A stretch of DNA of 64,000 nt, taken from the NCBI RefSeq assembly GCF_900496995.4, contig NW_024470383.1, forward strand, positions 62,001-126,000, in the 5' to 3' direction. Both the position numbers and the translations under genes were made by a program. The stretch is from Aquila chrysaetos chrysaetos. Taxonomy: Eukaryota > Chordata > Aves > Accipitriformes > Accipitridae. Below are positions 32,347 to 41,805 of the stretch, in pieces (the stretch's first letter is position 1; each line of letters begins with the position of its first letter). Below the pieces are notes generated by a model, which ran no database searches, was not told where the DNA came from, and worked only from the letters and a program-made list of their open reading frames with translations.

Positions 32347-33370
32347 GGCTGAAGCGACGGGGCTGTTTCTTGTGAACGCTCAGAGAAACGCCCACGCGAA
32401 GGGGCCGGGCGATGGTTTTCCTGGAAACGGCGACAGGACAGGAGGCCGGTGTTGGCATCCAGAACCTCACGGGGAAAAGCAACGGAGAGCTCATCTGACG
32501 TTCCCACTGCCCCAGTGATAAAACAACCCCCAGGGACAAGGCCAGCAAGGATTTAACAACAGCACGGAATGCAGGCAGCGATTGCCAGGGGTTTAGGAAA
32601 GATAATTTATTTGCAGGGTGAGTTTTCTACCACTCCGGCTGCGCCCAGGGGAAGCAAACTGCGGCTGGAGGGTGGCTGTAGAAAACAGGGATTAATGCAG
32701 GAATGCAGCGAGTGAGCAGAGTTCCTCTATGTCCCGCGGACCTCGTGCGGATATTAGCTGTGTCGCCAGCAATAAGCCCAGCAGGGGGGTTTAAAGTGGA
32801 AGAAAAAAACACCACTAAACCTCAGCACCCAAATCAGATGTGGAAAATAAGAAGCTGAGGGGAAAAACTAACAACTAGCAGGCGCAGGATCTGTGGGTGG
32901 AGGCAGTGTTAAAGCAGCCCATCCCTGGAGGGAATAATGTTAATGAAGTTGTATAACAAAATTAATTCAGGGAACCAAACCGCACGAGGGTCTTTGAGCT
33001 GAAAGTTTCACTTTTATAGAATATAGCCCACATAAAAATAATTTTAAAAAGAAGAGACTAATCAGGAATCAGTATAGTTGTGAATAAGGCTGATAAAACA
33101 GTAAAATAAGTTGGATATTCCCAAATAGAATTGTAAAAACTGCAGGTTGCTGAGCCCCAAATTAATCAGCTTCAGCTTTTCCCCAGGAAAATCACAGCCC
33201 CTTCCTCAGGGGAAACCAGAGGCGCTGCCAACCGCCCCCCCCCCCCCCCCCCGGTTTGCAACGAGGGCAAAAATAGGCAGAAGCGATGCAAAAACCCACC
33301 GGGCATCTGTTATTCTCGCAAAAACCCCGTTAATAGACCCAGGTTCGCTCCTATCCGAGGAGGGACTAGT
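32347..33370. other. Upstream flank of the TRIM gene; no further gene seen
   Basis: The 5' end of the TRIM gene should start in the first few hundred bases on minus. From about 32600 the sequence is AT-rich and featureless, apart from a poly-C run at 33235-33252. Confidence 0.4.
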
Positions 33371-33560
33371 GGGCGGGGGGAGCCCACCTCCGCCGCGGGA
33401 GAGTGGAACGGAAAGGTCCACTCTCATTGGTTGATGTCGGGCAGCCAATAGGAAGCCTCAGCGCGTCCGACGGCCAATAAGAGGCGGCGTTTGTGATCCC
33501 CTTTCCCGCTATTGACAGCCGTGGAGGGGCCTCGAGGATGCGATGGAGCAAAGCGCGATA
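33371..33560. promoter_or_regulatory. CpG-rich block with three CCAAT boxes
   Basis: CATTGG (about 33425), GCCAATAGG (about 33445) and GCCAATAAG (about 33472) occur within 60 bp of GC-rich DNA. This resembles an NF-Y-driven promoter, but no gene with a recognisable product starts next to it. Confidence 0.4.
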
Positions 33561-34068
33561 CGAGACAGGACAAACCAGGAGGAACTAAACCAAAATAAAC
33601 CCCCAAATTTAATCTCTAGTAGCAGCTCTCTGGGCACAACAACAGCAAAAAAAAACCACCCCGGAAACCTTTTTTCCTTTTTTTTTTTTTTTTAAAGTAT
33701 GTTTTTTTTCCAGGAAATGGCTGGAACAGGGCTTTAATTAACAGGAGGCAAACTTGATGCTTCATTAATTCTTAGATGTTTCAGGCAGTTATTGGCCCTT
33801 TCCAAGAGGGATCTCAGCCTGCGAGAGGCTTTGGCGGCAGGAGGAGAAGCCAGGGCTGTGCTAGAAAGAAATACTTTTCCTGAAATTGCCACTTTTTTGC
33901 GGTTTTGCTACCTGTCTGCACATACGTAAAACCAAACTGCCGTTCATACCTCATTTTAAGGTTTTTTTTTTTCGTTCCTAAACAGCTCCCGGAGCTGCAG
34001 CGCCTTGGGGCGAGCGTGTGTTGCACCCGCTTGACTTTGTGGGACAAATTTTTGCATTTTAGGAGGGC

Positions 34069-34102
34069 TTATTTTATTTTATTTTATTTTATTTTATTTT
34101 TG
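34069..34102. repeat. (TTTTA)n microsatellite
   Basis: Six to seven TTTTA units upstream of the H1-like promoter. Confidence 0.85.
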
Positions 34103-34324
34103 TTTTATTAAACAGGGTTTCTCTAGGGCCTGGCCGCGGGGATACGAAGGGCCATGGGGTGGGCGTATGAACCCAGTGTTTTCCCTTGGGGAAGTGGGGT
34201 GCGGGTTTTTTTTCTGCGTGTTTGCGTGTGGGGGAGCTCATTTTGGCGCCGGCGGGAAGGGTGAGGAGGGGGCGGGGGGAGCAGCGGCGCGCGGAGGTTG
34301 ACTCGGTTGCGTCCGCCACGGGGC

Positions 34325-34331
34325 TATATAA
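34325..34331 (+). promoter_or_regulatory. TATA box of the H1-like gene
   Basis: TATATAA in a GC-rich context, 112 bp before the ATG. This fits a replication-dependent histone promoter. Confidence 0.7.
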
Positions 34332-34442
34332 GGAGCCGCCGGGGGGCGCTGTCTCGCAGTCAGCGGCCGGCGGCGGAGGGAGCAGGAGCGGAGCAGGAGC
34401 GTAGCGGCGAGGCCCCGAGCCTCGAAGCCGTCGCGCCCCGCC

Positions 34443-35000
34443 ATGTCGGGTGAGCAAGTAGGAGAGCCGCAGCCGTCCACGTCGAGGGCGGGGATGTCGC
34501 TGCCGCAGAAGCGCGGGTGGCCGTCGTTGTCGGATCTCATTCTCACCGCCGTTTGCTCGTGCACGGCCCGTAAAGGCGCTTCGTTCGCTTTCATTAAGAA
34601 GACGCTCGCCACCGAGGGTTACGACGTGGTGCGGAACGGTGGTCGTTTGAAGGCGGCGGTTGGTGCTCTGCTCAGCAAAGGGCTTTTGCGGCGGGTGACG
34701 GGCAGCGGCCTCGCCGGTTCGTTTCGCCTCGGCCGTGTCGGTAAGGAGCGACTGGAAGGAACCGGGAGGCGCGGGAGGGCGGTCGGTGAAGCCCGTAGGC
34801 GCCCCGCCGGGAAGACGAAGGGGCCGAGGCGCGCTGTTAAAGCCGCCGCGCAGCGCTTGAAGATGAGACCGCGGGGAAAGGCGAAGGCGGCGGCAGCAGC
34901 AGCAGAGGAGGATGAGGAGGAGGAGGCGGCGGCGGCGGCGGCGGCGGCTGGAGGCGTGGAGGAAGTCGGGGGTCCTGCGCCGGCTGAGGGCGAGTCTTAA
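34443..35000 (+). CDS. Divergent linker histone H1-like protein (intronless, 185 aa)
   Basis: An intronless ORF. Residues about 27-100 form an H1 globular (winged-helix) domain: PSLSDLILTAVCSCTARKG, SFAFIKKTLATEGYDV, RLKAAVGALLSKGLLRRVTG and SGLAGSFRLG. They align with the H1 consensus (PSVSELI..A, SLAALKKALAAAGYDV, RIKLGLKSLVSKG, GTGASGSFKL). A basic Arg/Lys stretch follows. The C-terminus is not the Lys/Ala/Pro tail of somatic H1: it becomes a poly-Ala and Glu-rich acidic end (EEDEEEEAAAAAAAAG). Linker histones bind nucleosome dyad and linker DNA. The gene has a TATA box and a canonical histone 3' stem-loop, so it is built as a replication-dependent histone gene. The tail and the degree of divergence suggest a specialised (perhaps germline) H1, but no orthologue is named. 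Confidence 0.85.
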   Translation: MSGEQVGEPQPSTSRAGMSLPQKRGWPSLSDLILTAVCSCTARKGASFAFIKKTLATEGYDVVRNGGRLKAAVGALLSKGLLRRVTGSGLAGSFRLGRVGKERLEGTGRRGRAVGEARRRPAGKTKGPRRAVKAAAQRLKMRPRGKAKAAAAAAEEDEEEEAAAAAAAAGGVEEVGGPAPAEGES

Positions 35001-35037
35001 GAGCGCGGTGGATGGAGCGATAAACGTTGAACCCAAA

Positions 35038-35053
35038 GGCTCTTTTAAGAGCC
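35038..35053 (+). terminator. Histone mRNA 3' stem-loop
   Basis: GGCTCTTTTAAGAGCC is a perfect 6-bp stem with a 4-base loop, followed by ACC. It matches the SLBP-bound stem-loop of replication-dependent histone mRNAs and lies 37 nt after the H1-like stop. Confidence 0.93.
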
Positions 35054-35070
35054 ACCCCAGGGGGTTCAGC

Positions 35071-35510
35071 AAAGGAGCTGGTCACGGGGCGGGGGAGCGA
35101 GAGAAGCCGTTACCCCTGGGGCGAGGCGGCGATAAAAGAGCTGCAACCGAGGGGCGGCCGCCGCCTCGTGTCACAGAAAGAGCTGCAGCCGAGGGCCGGG
35201 CGAGGCGAGGCGGCATTAAAAACTGCGCCGAGCGGGGAAGGGTGAGGCGTGAATAAAAGTGCTGCGGGGGGGGAGAAAGGGAGGGCGAGGCGGCAATAAA
35301 AGAGCTGCGCCGAGGGACGGGCGAGGCGGCGATGAAGGGGTTTGTACGGAAGGGGTGGCCGCTGCCTCGGGGGTCGCTGAAAGAGCTGCACCGAGGGAGC
35401 GGAGAAGCGGCAGTAAAGGGGTTACGGCGAGGGCGAGGCGGTAAAGGATACGACGGGAGAGGGCTGCGCCCAGGGCCGGCTGCTGCTGTCGGGGGTTGAC
35501 GAAGAGCTGC
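35071..35510 (+). repeat. ~41-bp tandem array repeating the histone downstream element core
   Basis: The first element, AAAGGAGCTG at 35071-35080, is 17 nt after the stem-loop, where the U7-pairing histone downstream element belongs. AAAGAGCTG then recurs at 35135, 35177, 35299 and 35380. Variants are AAAGTGCTG at 35256 and GAAGAGCTG at 35501. Spacings are 42, 79, 43, 81 and 121, close to multiples of 41. The units share GCGAGGCGGCGATAAAAGAG-type sequence. Confidence 0.75.
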
Positions 35511-36063
35511 GCCGGGGCGGGAGGGGTTTCGTGTCCTTGAAGAAGCCGGGGGCGGGCGCGGCGCCCGTGGATGCGCCCCAAGTGCGGCTCATCCCCGCGG
35601 GACCGGAGCCGGGAAAGGGCTTCCAGCGAGGGGAGGGGAGGGGGGGGGGGGGGTGTTCCCTGCCAGGTCCGCCGTGCCTCGCAGGCGCCGGTGAAAGTCC
35701 GGCGGCGCGGTTTTCAACCAGGTCCGCCTCTCTGCACCGACGGACCCCGCGTCCCGCCGCTGCCTCCCCCCCCCCCCCCCCTCCGGCCCCGGAGAAGCAA
35801 TCAACGCCTTAAAATTTTTTTTTTTTTTTTTTTTCGTTTCGTTGCCTTAACGGCGAGTGGCAACACTCGAGCACCCCAAAAGTGGTCGCTAATGGAAGGG
35901 GCAGCATTGGTGAAGGCAAGTTTGGGGCAGAGCGGAGGCTTTTGCGGCTTCTCCGGCAGGATCTGAGGTGGGAGAGGAGCTCGGCTGGGACAGAGGTCGT
36001 GTTTTGGGGGTGCAGGCAGCACCCAGGTATCCGGAGGGAAAAGCAGCCTCTGGCAGAATCCGG
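35511..36063. other. GC-rich spacer, no gene seen
   Basis: Contains long poly-C and poly-T runs near 35767-35835. No supportable exon. Confidence 0.45.
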
Positions 36064-38072
36064 CTAGCACGTCCGTGTCCTGCATCTCCCCGGGGTGACC
36101 CGCTCGCTGCTGCCGGCCGGCCCTTGGCCTCGCCGGGGCTCTTCAGCCTCATCCCGCTCTTCATCCCACCGCACGCTCTTTCTGTCCGCCAAAAGCTGCG
36201 GGAGAGGAACTGTGCTGGGCTCCCGAGGCGGCTTTGCTGCGGGGAAAGGCAGGAGGGTCAGCGGGGGAGGCTGAGGCTGCTTTAGGGGAAGGAAAAAAGG
36301 GACAAAACCCCAAAAAAGTGCCTCACCCTTTTCTTCTGCGCTGGGACATTTCCGCCTTCGTGGCTTTGTTTCGGGTTGCCCTGTGTCTGGAAGGAGAGGG
36401 AGAAGGTGAGCGTGGTGCTGTGTCTGCTGCGGCCTTTCCTTGAACAACCTCCTTTTCCTCCCAAAACGCCTTCGAATTCTCCCAAAGTACCCCTGAATTC
36501 TCCCAAAATACCCCTGAATCCCTCCCAAAAGAACAGAATTCCTCCCAGAACACCTCTGAATTCCTTCAGGGCCTCCCAGAGAGCGTCCCGTTGGCGGCGG
36601 CAGGAGCTCAGGCTCTTCTCCAGCTCGGCGGGGAGCTCGGAGGGGAGGTGAAGCCTCATTTCGCTCCAGCTGAGAAGAGAAACAATGGGGAGGGATGTCA
36701 CGGGAGGGATGTTTAACCCCAGCCCAGCCCCTCCGCAGTCAGGGTGACACAGAGGGGGAAGCGACTAGATGCCACATACCTGCTTAGGATGCTCCCGATA
36801 TCCTAAAATGAGGTGAAAAAGGGGGGTCAGGACCCCATGGGCAGCACTTTTGGGGAGCTTTTTCGGTAAGGAGGGGTCTCACCTGGGGTGTGCGCTTGGC
36901 CTCCAGCTGCCCAATGAGCCCGTGGAGCCGTGTAATCCCCTCGGCCACCTGCAAAGATTTTTCTGCTTGGGCTGCTTCAAAGGCGGCGTCGAGCTCCGCC
37001 AGCCGCCCCAGCACCGCGCGCTCCTTCTCCGCCAAGAACCGGTGCAGCCGCTCGAACTCGGCCCCGATGCGGCGCCGCTCGGCTTCGCTTGTCTCCTGGA
37101 GGAGAAAAAAAACCCCCAAACCATGTGAGACCATGTGCAACCCCCAGAACGGAATTTTTCCCTTTCAAGCTAAAGGGCAAAGTGCTTTGGCTGGAGCCAC
37201 GGGGGCTGTAACGCCAGGGATGTGGTTAATTAATGACTGGAGGGTAATTAAGTAGTCTATCTGATGCTCTGCTGCCTTTTCCCTTCCCCGTTGCCAGTCA
37301 CTCTTTATAGTTGGTCCAAAATCAACCAGGGCCCTGGGAAGCAGGGGGGAGGGTTAATTCTGCATTAATGAACGTCCCTTTAGGACTTGATCTGGGATGA
37401 AAACGAGCAGCGCCATGAAAATAAAGCGCTTTAAAGCAGGGATAATAAGCAGCTGCACACGGAGGCAGCGCTCGCCAAACCTGCCCGGGATCCGTGCTGG
37501 CGGCTCCAACCCAGTTTGGGGCTTTGCAGGGCGCTGGGATGTGTTGCAGAGACAATCCCATGTGTTTCTGCTGGAGGGATTGGGGGGGGGAAATACCCAA
37601 GGACCCCTTTGGGCTGCCGAAAGGCCAAGGGGACCCTTACCAGGTAGTCCCGGTGTCGCTTCTCTTCGCTCGTTCTCCAGTCCAGAAACTCTGCCAACAC
37701 CTTCCTTAGGGATCGCAGGTGAGACTGGATTTTCTCCTGAATGCACCCCCAAAAAAGTAATAATTTGAAGCAATCAGCCTGCCTTTAAAATCTTAAATTA
37801 TTTGGGGGAGGAAAGCAAATAATCCCCCCCCAAAACCCACGTTGCTGCCTTCCCTTGAAAGCGGGAATCAACTCACTACGAGTTTTTCCCACGAACAGGA
37901 CCAGGCGCCTTATCTTTGCTTTCCCACCAAGAAATTAAAATATTTTCACTTTGCACCATTTTTGGGGTGGGGGGAAGAGGCCTGATGGGTCACAGGAAGA
38001 TGATCTCACCTCGCAGGTCTCGGCGGGTCCCCCAAAAAGCTTCGTGGCCACAACCTGCGGCTGCTCGTCCAT
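36064..38072 (-). CDS. RING-less TRIM-like coiled-coil protein with a PRY stub (6 exons)
   Basis: Minus-strand exons: 38072-38010, 37736-37641, 37095-36883, 36802-36780, 36669-36554, 36236-36064. They sum to 684 nt, 227 aa, with every phase matching the standard TRIM exon plan (96-nt, roughly 231-nt, 23-nt and 116-nt exons). The first exon encodes only about 21 residues (MDEQPQVVATKLFGG...) in place of RING and B-box. Exons 2-4 are a coiled coil (EKIQSHLRSLRKVLAEFLDW; AERRRIGAEFERLHRFLAEK; DIGSILSR). The last exon has a weak PRY start (LADRKSVRWDEE) but no SPRY, and stops at 36064. It may be a decayed TRIM or a truncated regulator that pairs with full TRIM coiled coils. The first exon is the least certain part. 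No polyA signal was found. Confidence 0.55.
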
Positions 38073-39948
38073 CTCTGCTGGCACCCGCTTGGCCCCGAGG
38101 GGTTTTCACCTCTTCAGTACCGGCAGATGACGGTGGCAATGTCGTGGCTGGTCTCGGCACGGAGGTTTTGCGCTGCTGCTGCGGCCGTGATTCCCTCCCA
38201 GCAAGAAGACATCGGCACTGGAGGCTGGTGGTGGCACGGGGCGAAGCCGCCTTCCCTCGAACCGCCCCTGGGTGTTCCCGCGCTCGGCTCCCGGCACGAC
38301 CTTCCGGGGTGGGAAAAGCAAATTTCCTCGCCCACAGTTGGCTTTAAACATGTTTTATCTCCCCCAGGTTGTCTCATTTCCAGGCTTTGCCGTCTCATCC
38401 CTCACCTGGAAGCTGCTTGCATCCTTGTCTCTGCTTTGCCTTGCTCAGCTCTGTTGTGTGGAAGGGGCTGCAGCCAGATTTGGGGACTTGAGGGGCAAAA
38501 ATTTAACCAATTTCTTCCTTGGGGTGCGATAATGCATGTTTTCTGCAGCGCCTTTTTTTTTTTTTCTCTCCTTCCTCCCCGATGCCTATGTTGAGAAAGT
38601 AAATGGCCCTGAAATGGGGGAAAAAAAGGTGCAATCGGAGGGCACAGGAGGCGTCCGAGTGTGTCATGGCCCTGTCTGCAGGCGTGAGATTGGAGGTTGC
38701 CTCCCTCCCCGGCTGATAAAAGCTGGTGGAGGCAGAGACGGGTCTGAGCTTTTGCTGAGCCTGTGCCAGAGAGAAGGGGAAAAAAAGACCCAGGTGAGGA
38801 AAAAAGCCAAGCGGAGAAGAAGCCGGTGGAGGAAAAGCAGCCGGAGGAACCCCAAAACGGCACCAGTGCCACCAAGGAAAACCCCGAAAGGTTTGAGAGA
38901 GGTGAAAATCCCAGTGATGCTGGGTGGGTTACATCACCCTGCTGTCTTTTTTGGGGGGGGGGGAAGGGGATTTTGAGCACTCTCCCCATCCCATCAACAA
39001 GAGGAGGAAAGTGGATTTCTCCTTGCTTTGCCCTCAGGATCTTTGTTTTGGATTTAAAGGTGTTTTGCAATGGTTGGTCGTGGTTATTATTTGCTTCTTG
39101 TCTACCTGTAACGATCTGGCTGGGGAAATTTGGGTGAGAAACAGCACAGTTCCTGCTTATACCTTAATTTAAGGCTGATTTTCCCACCTTTTTCCCACTT
39201 TTACTCATCCACCTGCTGCTTTAGCTCCCCTCTCTGCAGTTTTGCTGGGGAAAGCACATGAAAAAGAAGCAACCTGTTTATTTTTGAGCATCGCAGCATG
39301 GTTTATTCAACCATTTGGCGGCTTTATTACTCATTTCCAGTGCCCTTTACTGCAGGCAGCTGCTTGTTTGCACTCAAAGCCCCATGCTCGGTTTCAGAGG
39401 ATGGATTCGAGGCCCTTTGACGCCAGCCCTTATCTCTCCCATGCACATTTCCCTCAGGGCCAGCAGCAAATTTCTCCACCTATTGCAGGATTTCTCTGGG
39501 CATGAGAGAGTTGGACTCGGCTTATCTCAATTTTAAGGATTTTTCTCACTCAAGTAAACCTTGTCAGATTTGATTGCCCAAGAAAATGAATGGTGGAGGC
39601 AGGGATGGATTTAAGATGGATTCATCCCTGAGCCAGTGCAAGGAATGGGCATTTTGGGGTATAATTATATCTACAAGGTAGATGGGTCCATCCCAACGTG
39701 CTCCTCATGTTCCCTTCATAGTCATCATGGAATTAATAGGTTCAATCCATCTCCATGGGTTTTCCCATAAAGAAACCAAGCTTCTTTGCGGCTGCTGGAG
39801 AAAAAATGGCATTTTCTTTCAGGTATTTTGATTAAATGCAGCGGTTGAACCCATTTTCTGACATAAAAAGGGGTGAAAAGCTGAGATGTGCTCATTTGTA
39901 GGATAATAATTTTATTTTATTCTTTCTTTCCCCTTTCTGCGCCTCTAG
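38073..39948. other. Stretch between the TRIM-like gene and the SPRY gene; no gene recognised
   Basis: Plus-strand frames near 38760-38960 are Lys/Glu-rich (low complexity) and match nothing I know. No RING, B-box or coiled-coil exon on plus could be found for the downstream SPRY exon. Confidence 0.4.
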
Positions 39949-40890
39949 CTGGGAGGACGTTGCAGGTGCGATGGCTTTCTTCCTCAAACCACGGCCGCGC
40001 ACGTGGGATCTTGCCCTGGACTACCACACAGCAAAACAGTTTGAAGGTAACCAAAGGCGGCCAGAGAGGAGCAAAGTACCAATTCCTGATGTTTTCTGGG
40101 CTGCATCAAGTGTGATGTCCATTGGAGTTGGACATCCTCCAGCTCCACCTTCTATCTCCCTGGCTCCTCCATCTCCAGCCTCCATCTCTTGGCTCCTCCG
40201 TGTCCAACCTGGCCTGGAGATCCTTCATCTCCAACCTCCATCTCTTTGCTCTTCCATCTCCAACCTCATCACTCCTCTCCCTTTCTCCTTGAGAAGTAAC
40301 CAGTGACGGGGATTTTGGGGGTGTGCGTCCTCTAAGCTTAAGTTTGGCTTCTGATTCCTTCTCTCATTTGCTCACCAGTGGATGTAACCCTGGATCCGGC
40401 CACGGCGGGACCCGAGGTCATCCTCTCTGAGGACCTCAAAGAGGCCAGCTGGGGTAGACCTGGACGCCGGTGGCCTGAGGGTCCGGGCCAGTTCGACACG
40501 GATCCGTGCATGTTGGGCAGCGAGGGCTTCACCTCGGGCCGTCACTACTGGGAGGTGGAAGCGAACGGGCGCTTCTGGGCCGTTGGGGTGGCCCGTGAGT
40601 CGGTTCAGAGGAAAGGCCGGATCCTCTTCAAGCCTAATACTGAGATTTGGGGCTTGCAGAAGTACGATGAGCTCTGTGTGGCCCTCACAGCTCCTTCCAA
40701 CACCTCCGTCCCACTCCTCAACGGGGAGATAGGGGTCTACCTGGACTATGAGGTGGGACAGGTCTCCTTCTATGCTGTTGGCAGCCGCCAACGCATCTTC
40801 ACCTTCCCCGTGGCTTCCTTCAGTGGAGAAAAGGTCTTCCCCTACTTCTGCGTGCTCCTCTCCACCATCAAACTGTCCCCGAAGGGTTGA
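39949..40890 (+). CDS. PRY-SPRY (B30.2) gene, TRIM/butyrophilin type, without recognisable upstream domains
   Basis: Two exons: 39949-40046 (strong polypyrimidine acceptor, ends phase 1) and 40379-40890. The second is a complete [59 protein letters not shown] and IFTFPVASFSGEKVFPYF, ending at TGA. The first exon enters in phase 2 and leaves in phase 1, as exon 5 of TRIM genes does. It contains an ATG at 39971 that could start a protein of about 197 aa beginning MAFFLKPRPRTWD. Either this is a SPRY-only protein or the upstream TRIM exons are missing or unrecognised. Sequence from 40503 onward is duplicated 13.9 kb downstream. B30.2 domains bind protein ligands in TRIM and BTN proteins. Confidence 0.7.
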
Positions 40891-41449
40891 TGCGTTGGCA
40901 GGGTCCCCCCAAAGCTGGTTGCTCCACAGTGCTTGGAAACACTCCTTGATGCTCCTCAACTCTTATTTTCCAGGTCTTGGAGTCATTTCCACCTCAGCTC
41001 ATGGTCCTACCTCCATCTTAGATGTCTCCGTTTTGGGTTATATCCAGGGGCTTTTGGGTCTGAGCTCGGCGTGGCTCATCTCATTTAAAAGCTGCTGTTG
41101 TTAAATTCATCCAAAGCTCGTTGACGGGAGCTGGGCTTCACTTAGCTGGTTTTGAGGCGAAAACTTGGGGCTTCCTCCCAAACTCAGCCCCCTCTGAAGG
41201 TTTCTTTTACTGACCTCAATGCCCATCACTAGCCGGGCTTCCAACCCAAATTAAAAATCTTGATTTTTGCAGGCTTTGTGTTAATACCAGCCGCTCGCTA
41301 CCTCAGTTTAAAACCGATTTTGTCACCACAAGGATGTGCTCGCGCTCGCTTCCCCCCCCCCGCCTCCCATTTTCTTCTGCTGTTCTCCATGCTCAGGATG
41401 TATTTCCAAGTAATTAATGTGCAATTGATTATAAATGTGCTAAGGATAT

Positions 41450-41455
41450 AATAAA
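41450..41455 (+). terminator. Candidate polyA signal of the SPRY gene
   Basis: AATAAA 560 bp after the SPRY stop, followed by a poly-T run. The same motif sits in copy B near 55325. Confidence 0.45.
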
Positions 41456-41805
41456 CTTTTTTTTTTTTTGCTATAATAAGGAGGCGGCATCTGCATTTGA
41501 CCCACCACCAAGCTGCCCCAGTCCCACAAAGACCCCCCCAAGGCTGCCTTGGGCCCCCAGGACCCCCCAGAGCTGCCCCACCTGGGATCTCAAAGGCTGC
41601 CCTGGTCCCCCCCAGCTTCTTTGGTCCCCCAAACCCCCCAAAACCCCCCCAAGAGCTGCCCCACCTGGGACCCCAAAGGCTGCCCTGGCCTCGCAACACC
41701 TCCTTGGTCCCCTGGGACCCCCAGGGACCCCTCCCCAGGGCTTTCCCACATGGGATCCCAGACCCAGCAGTTCATGTTTACATTAAATCCAAGCAACCAA
41801 AACAT

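Noticed and set aside
36236-36420. An additional 59-nt exon between exon 5 and the PRY exon of the RING-less TRIM
   Set aside because: Including it (acceptor near 36390) leaves phase 0 and puts the PRY-like residues out of frame. Skipping it keeps the conserved phase 1 junction.
38536-38976. Lys/Glu-rich plus-strand frame as a possible upstream exon of the SPRY gene
   Set aside because: Low complexity with no TRIM, BTN or other signature. Splice phases do not lead to the SPRY exon.
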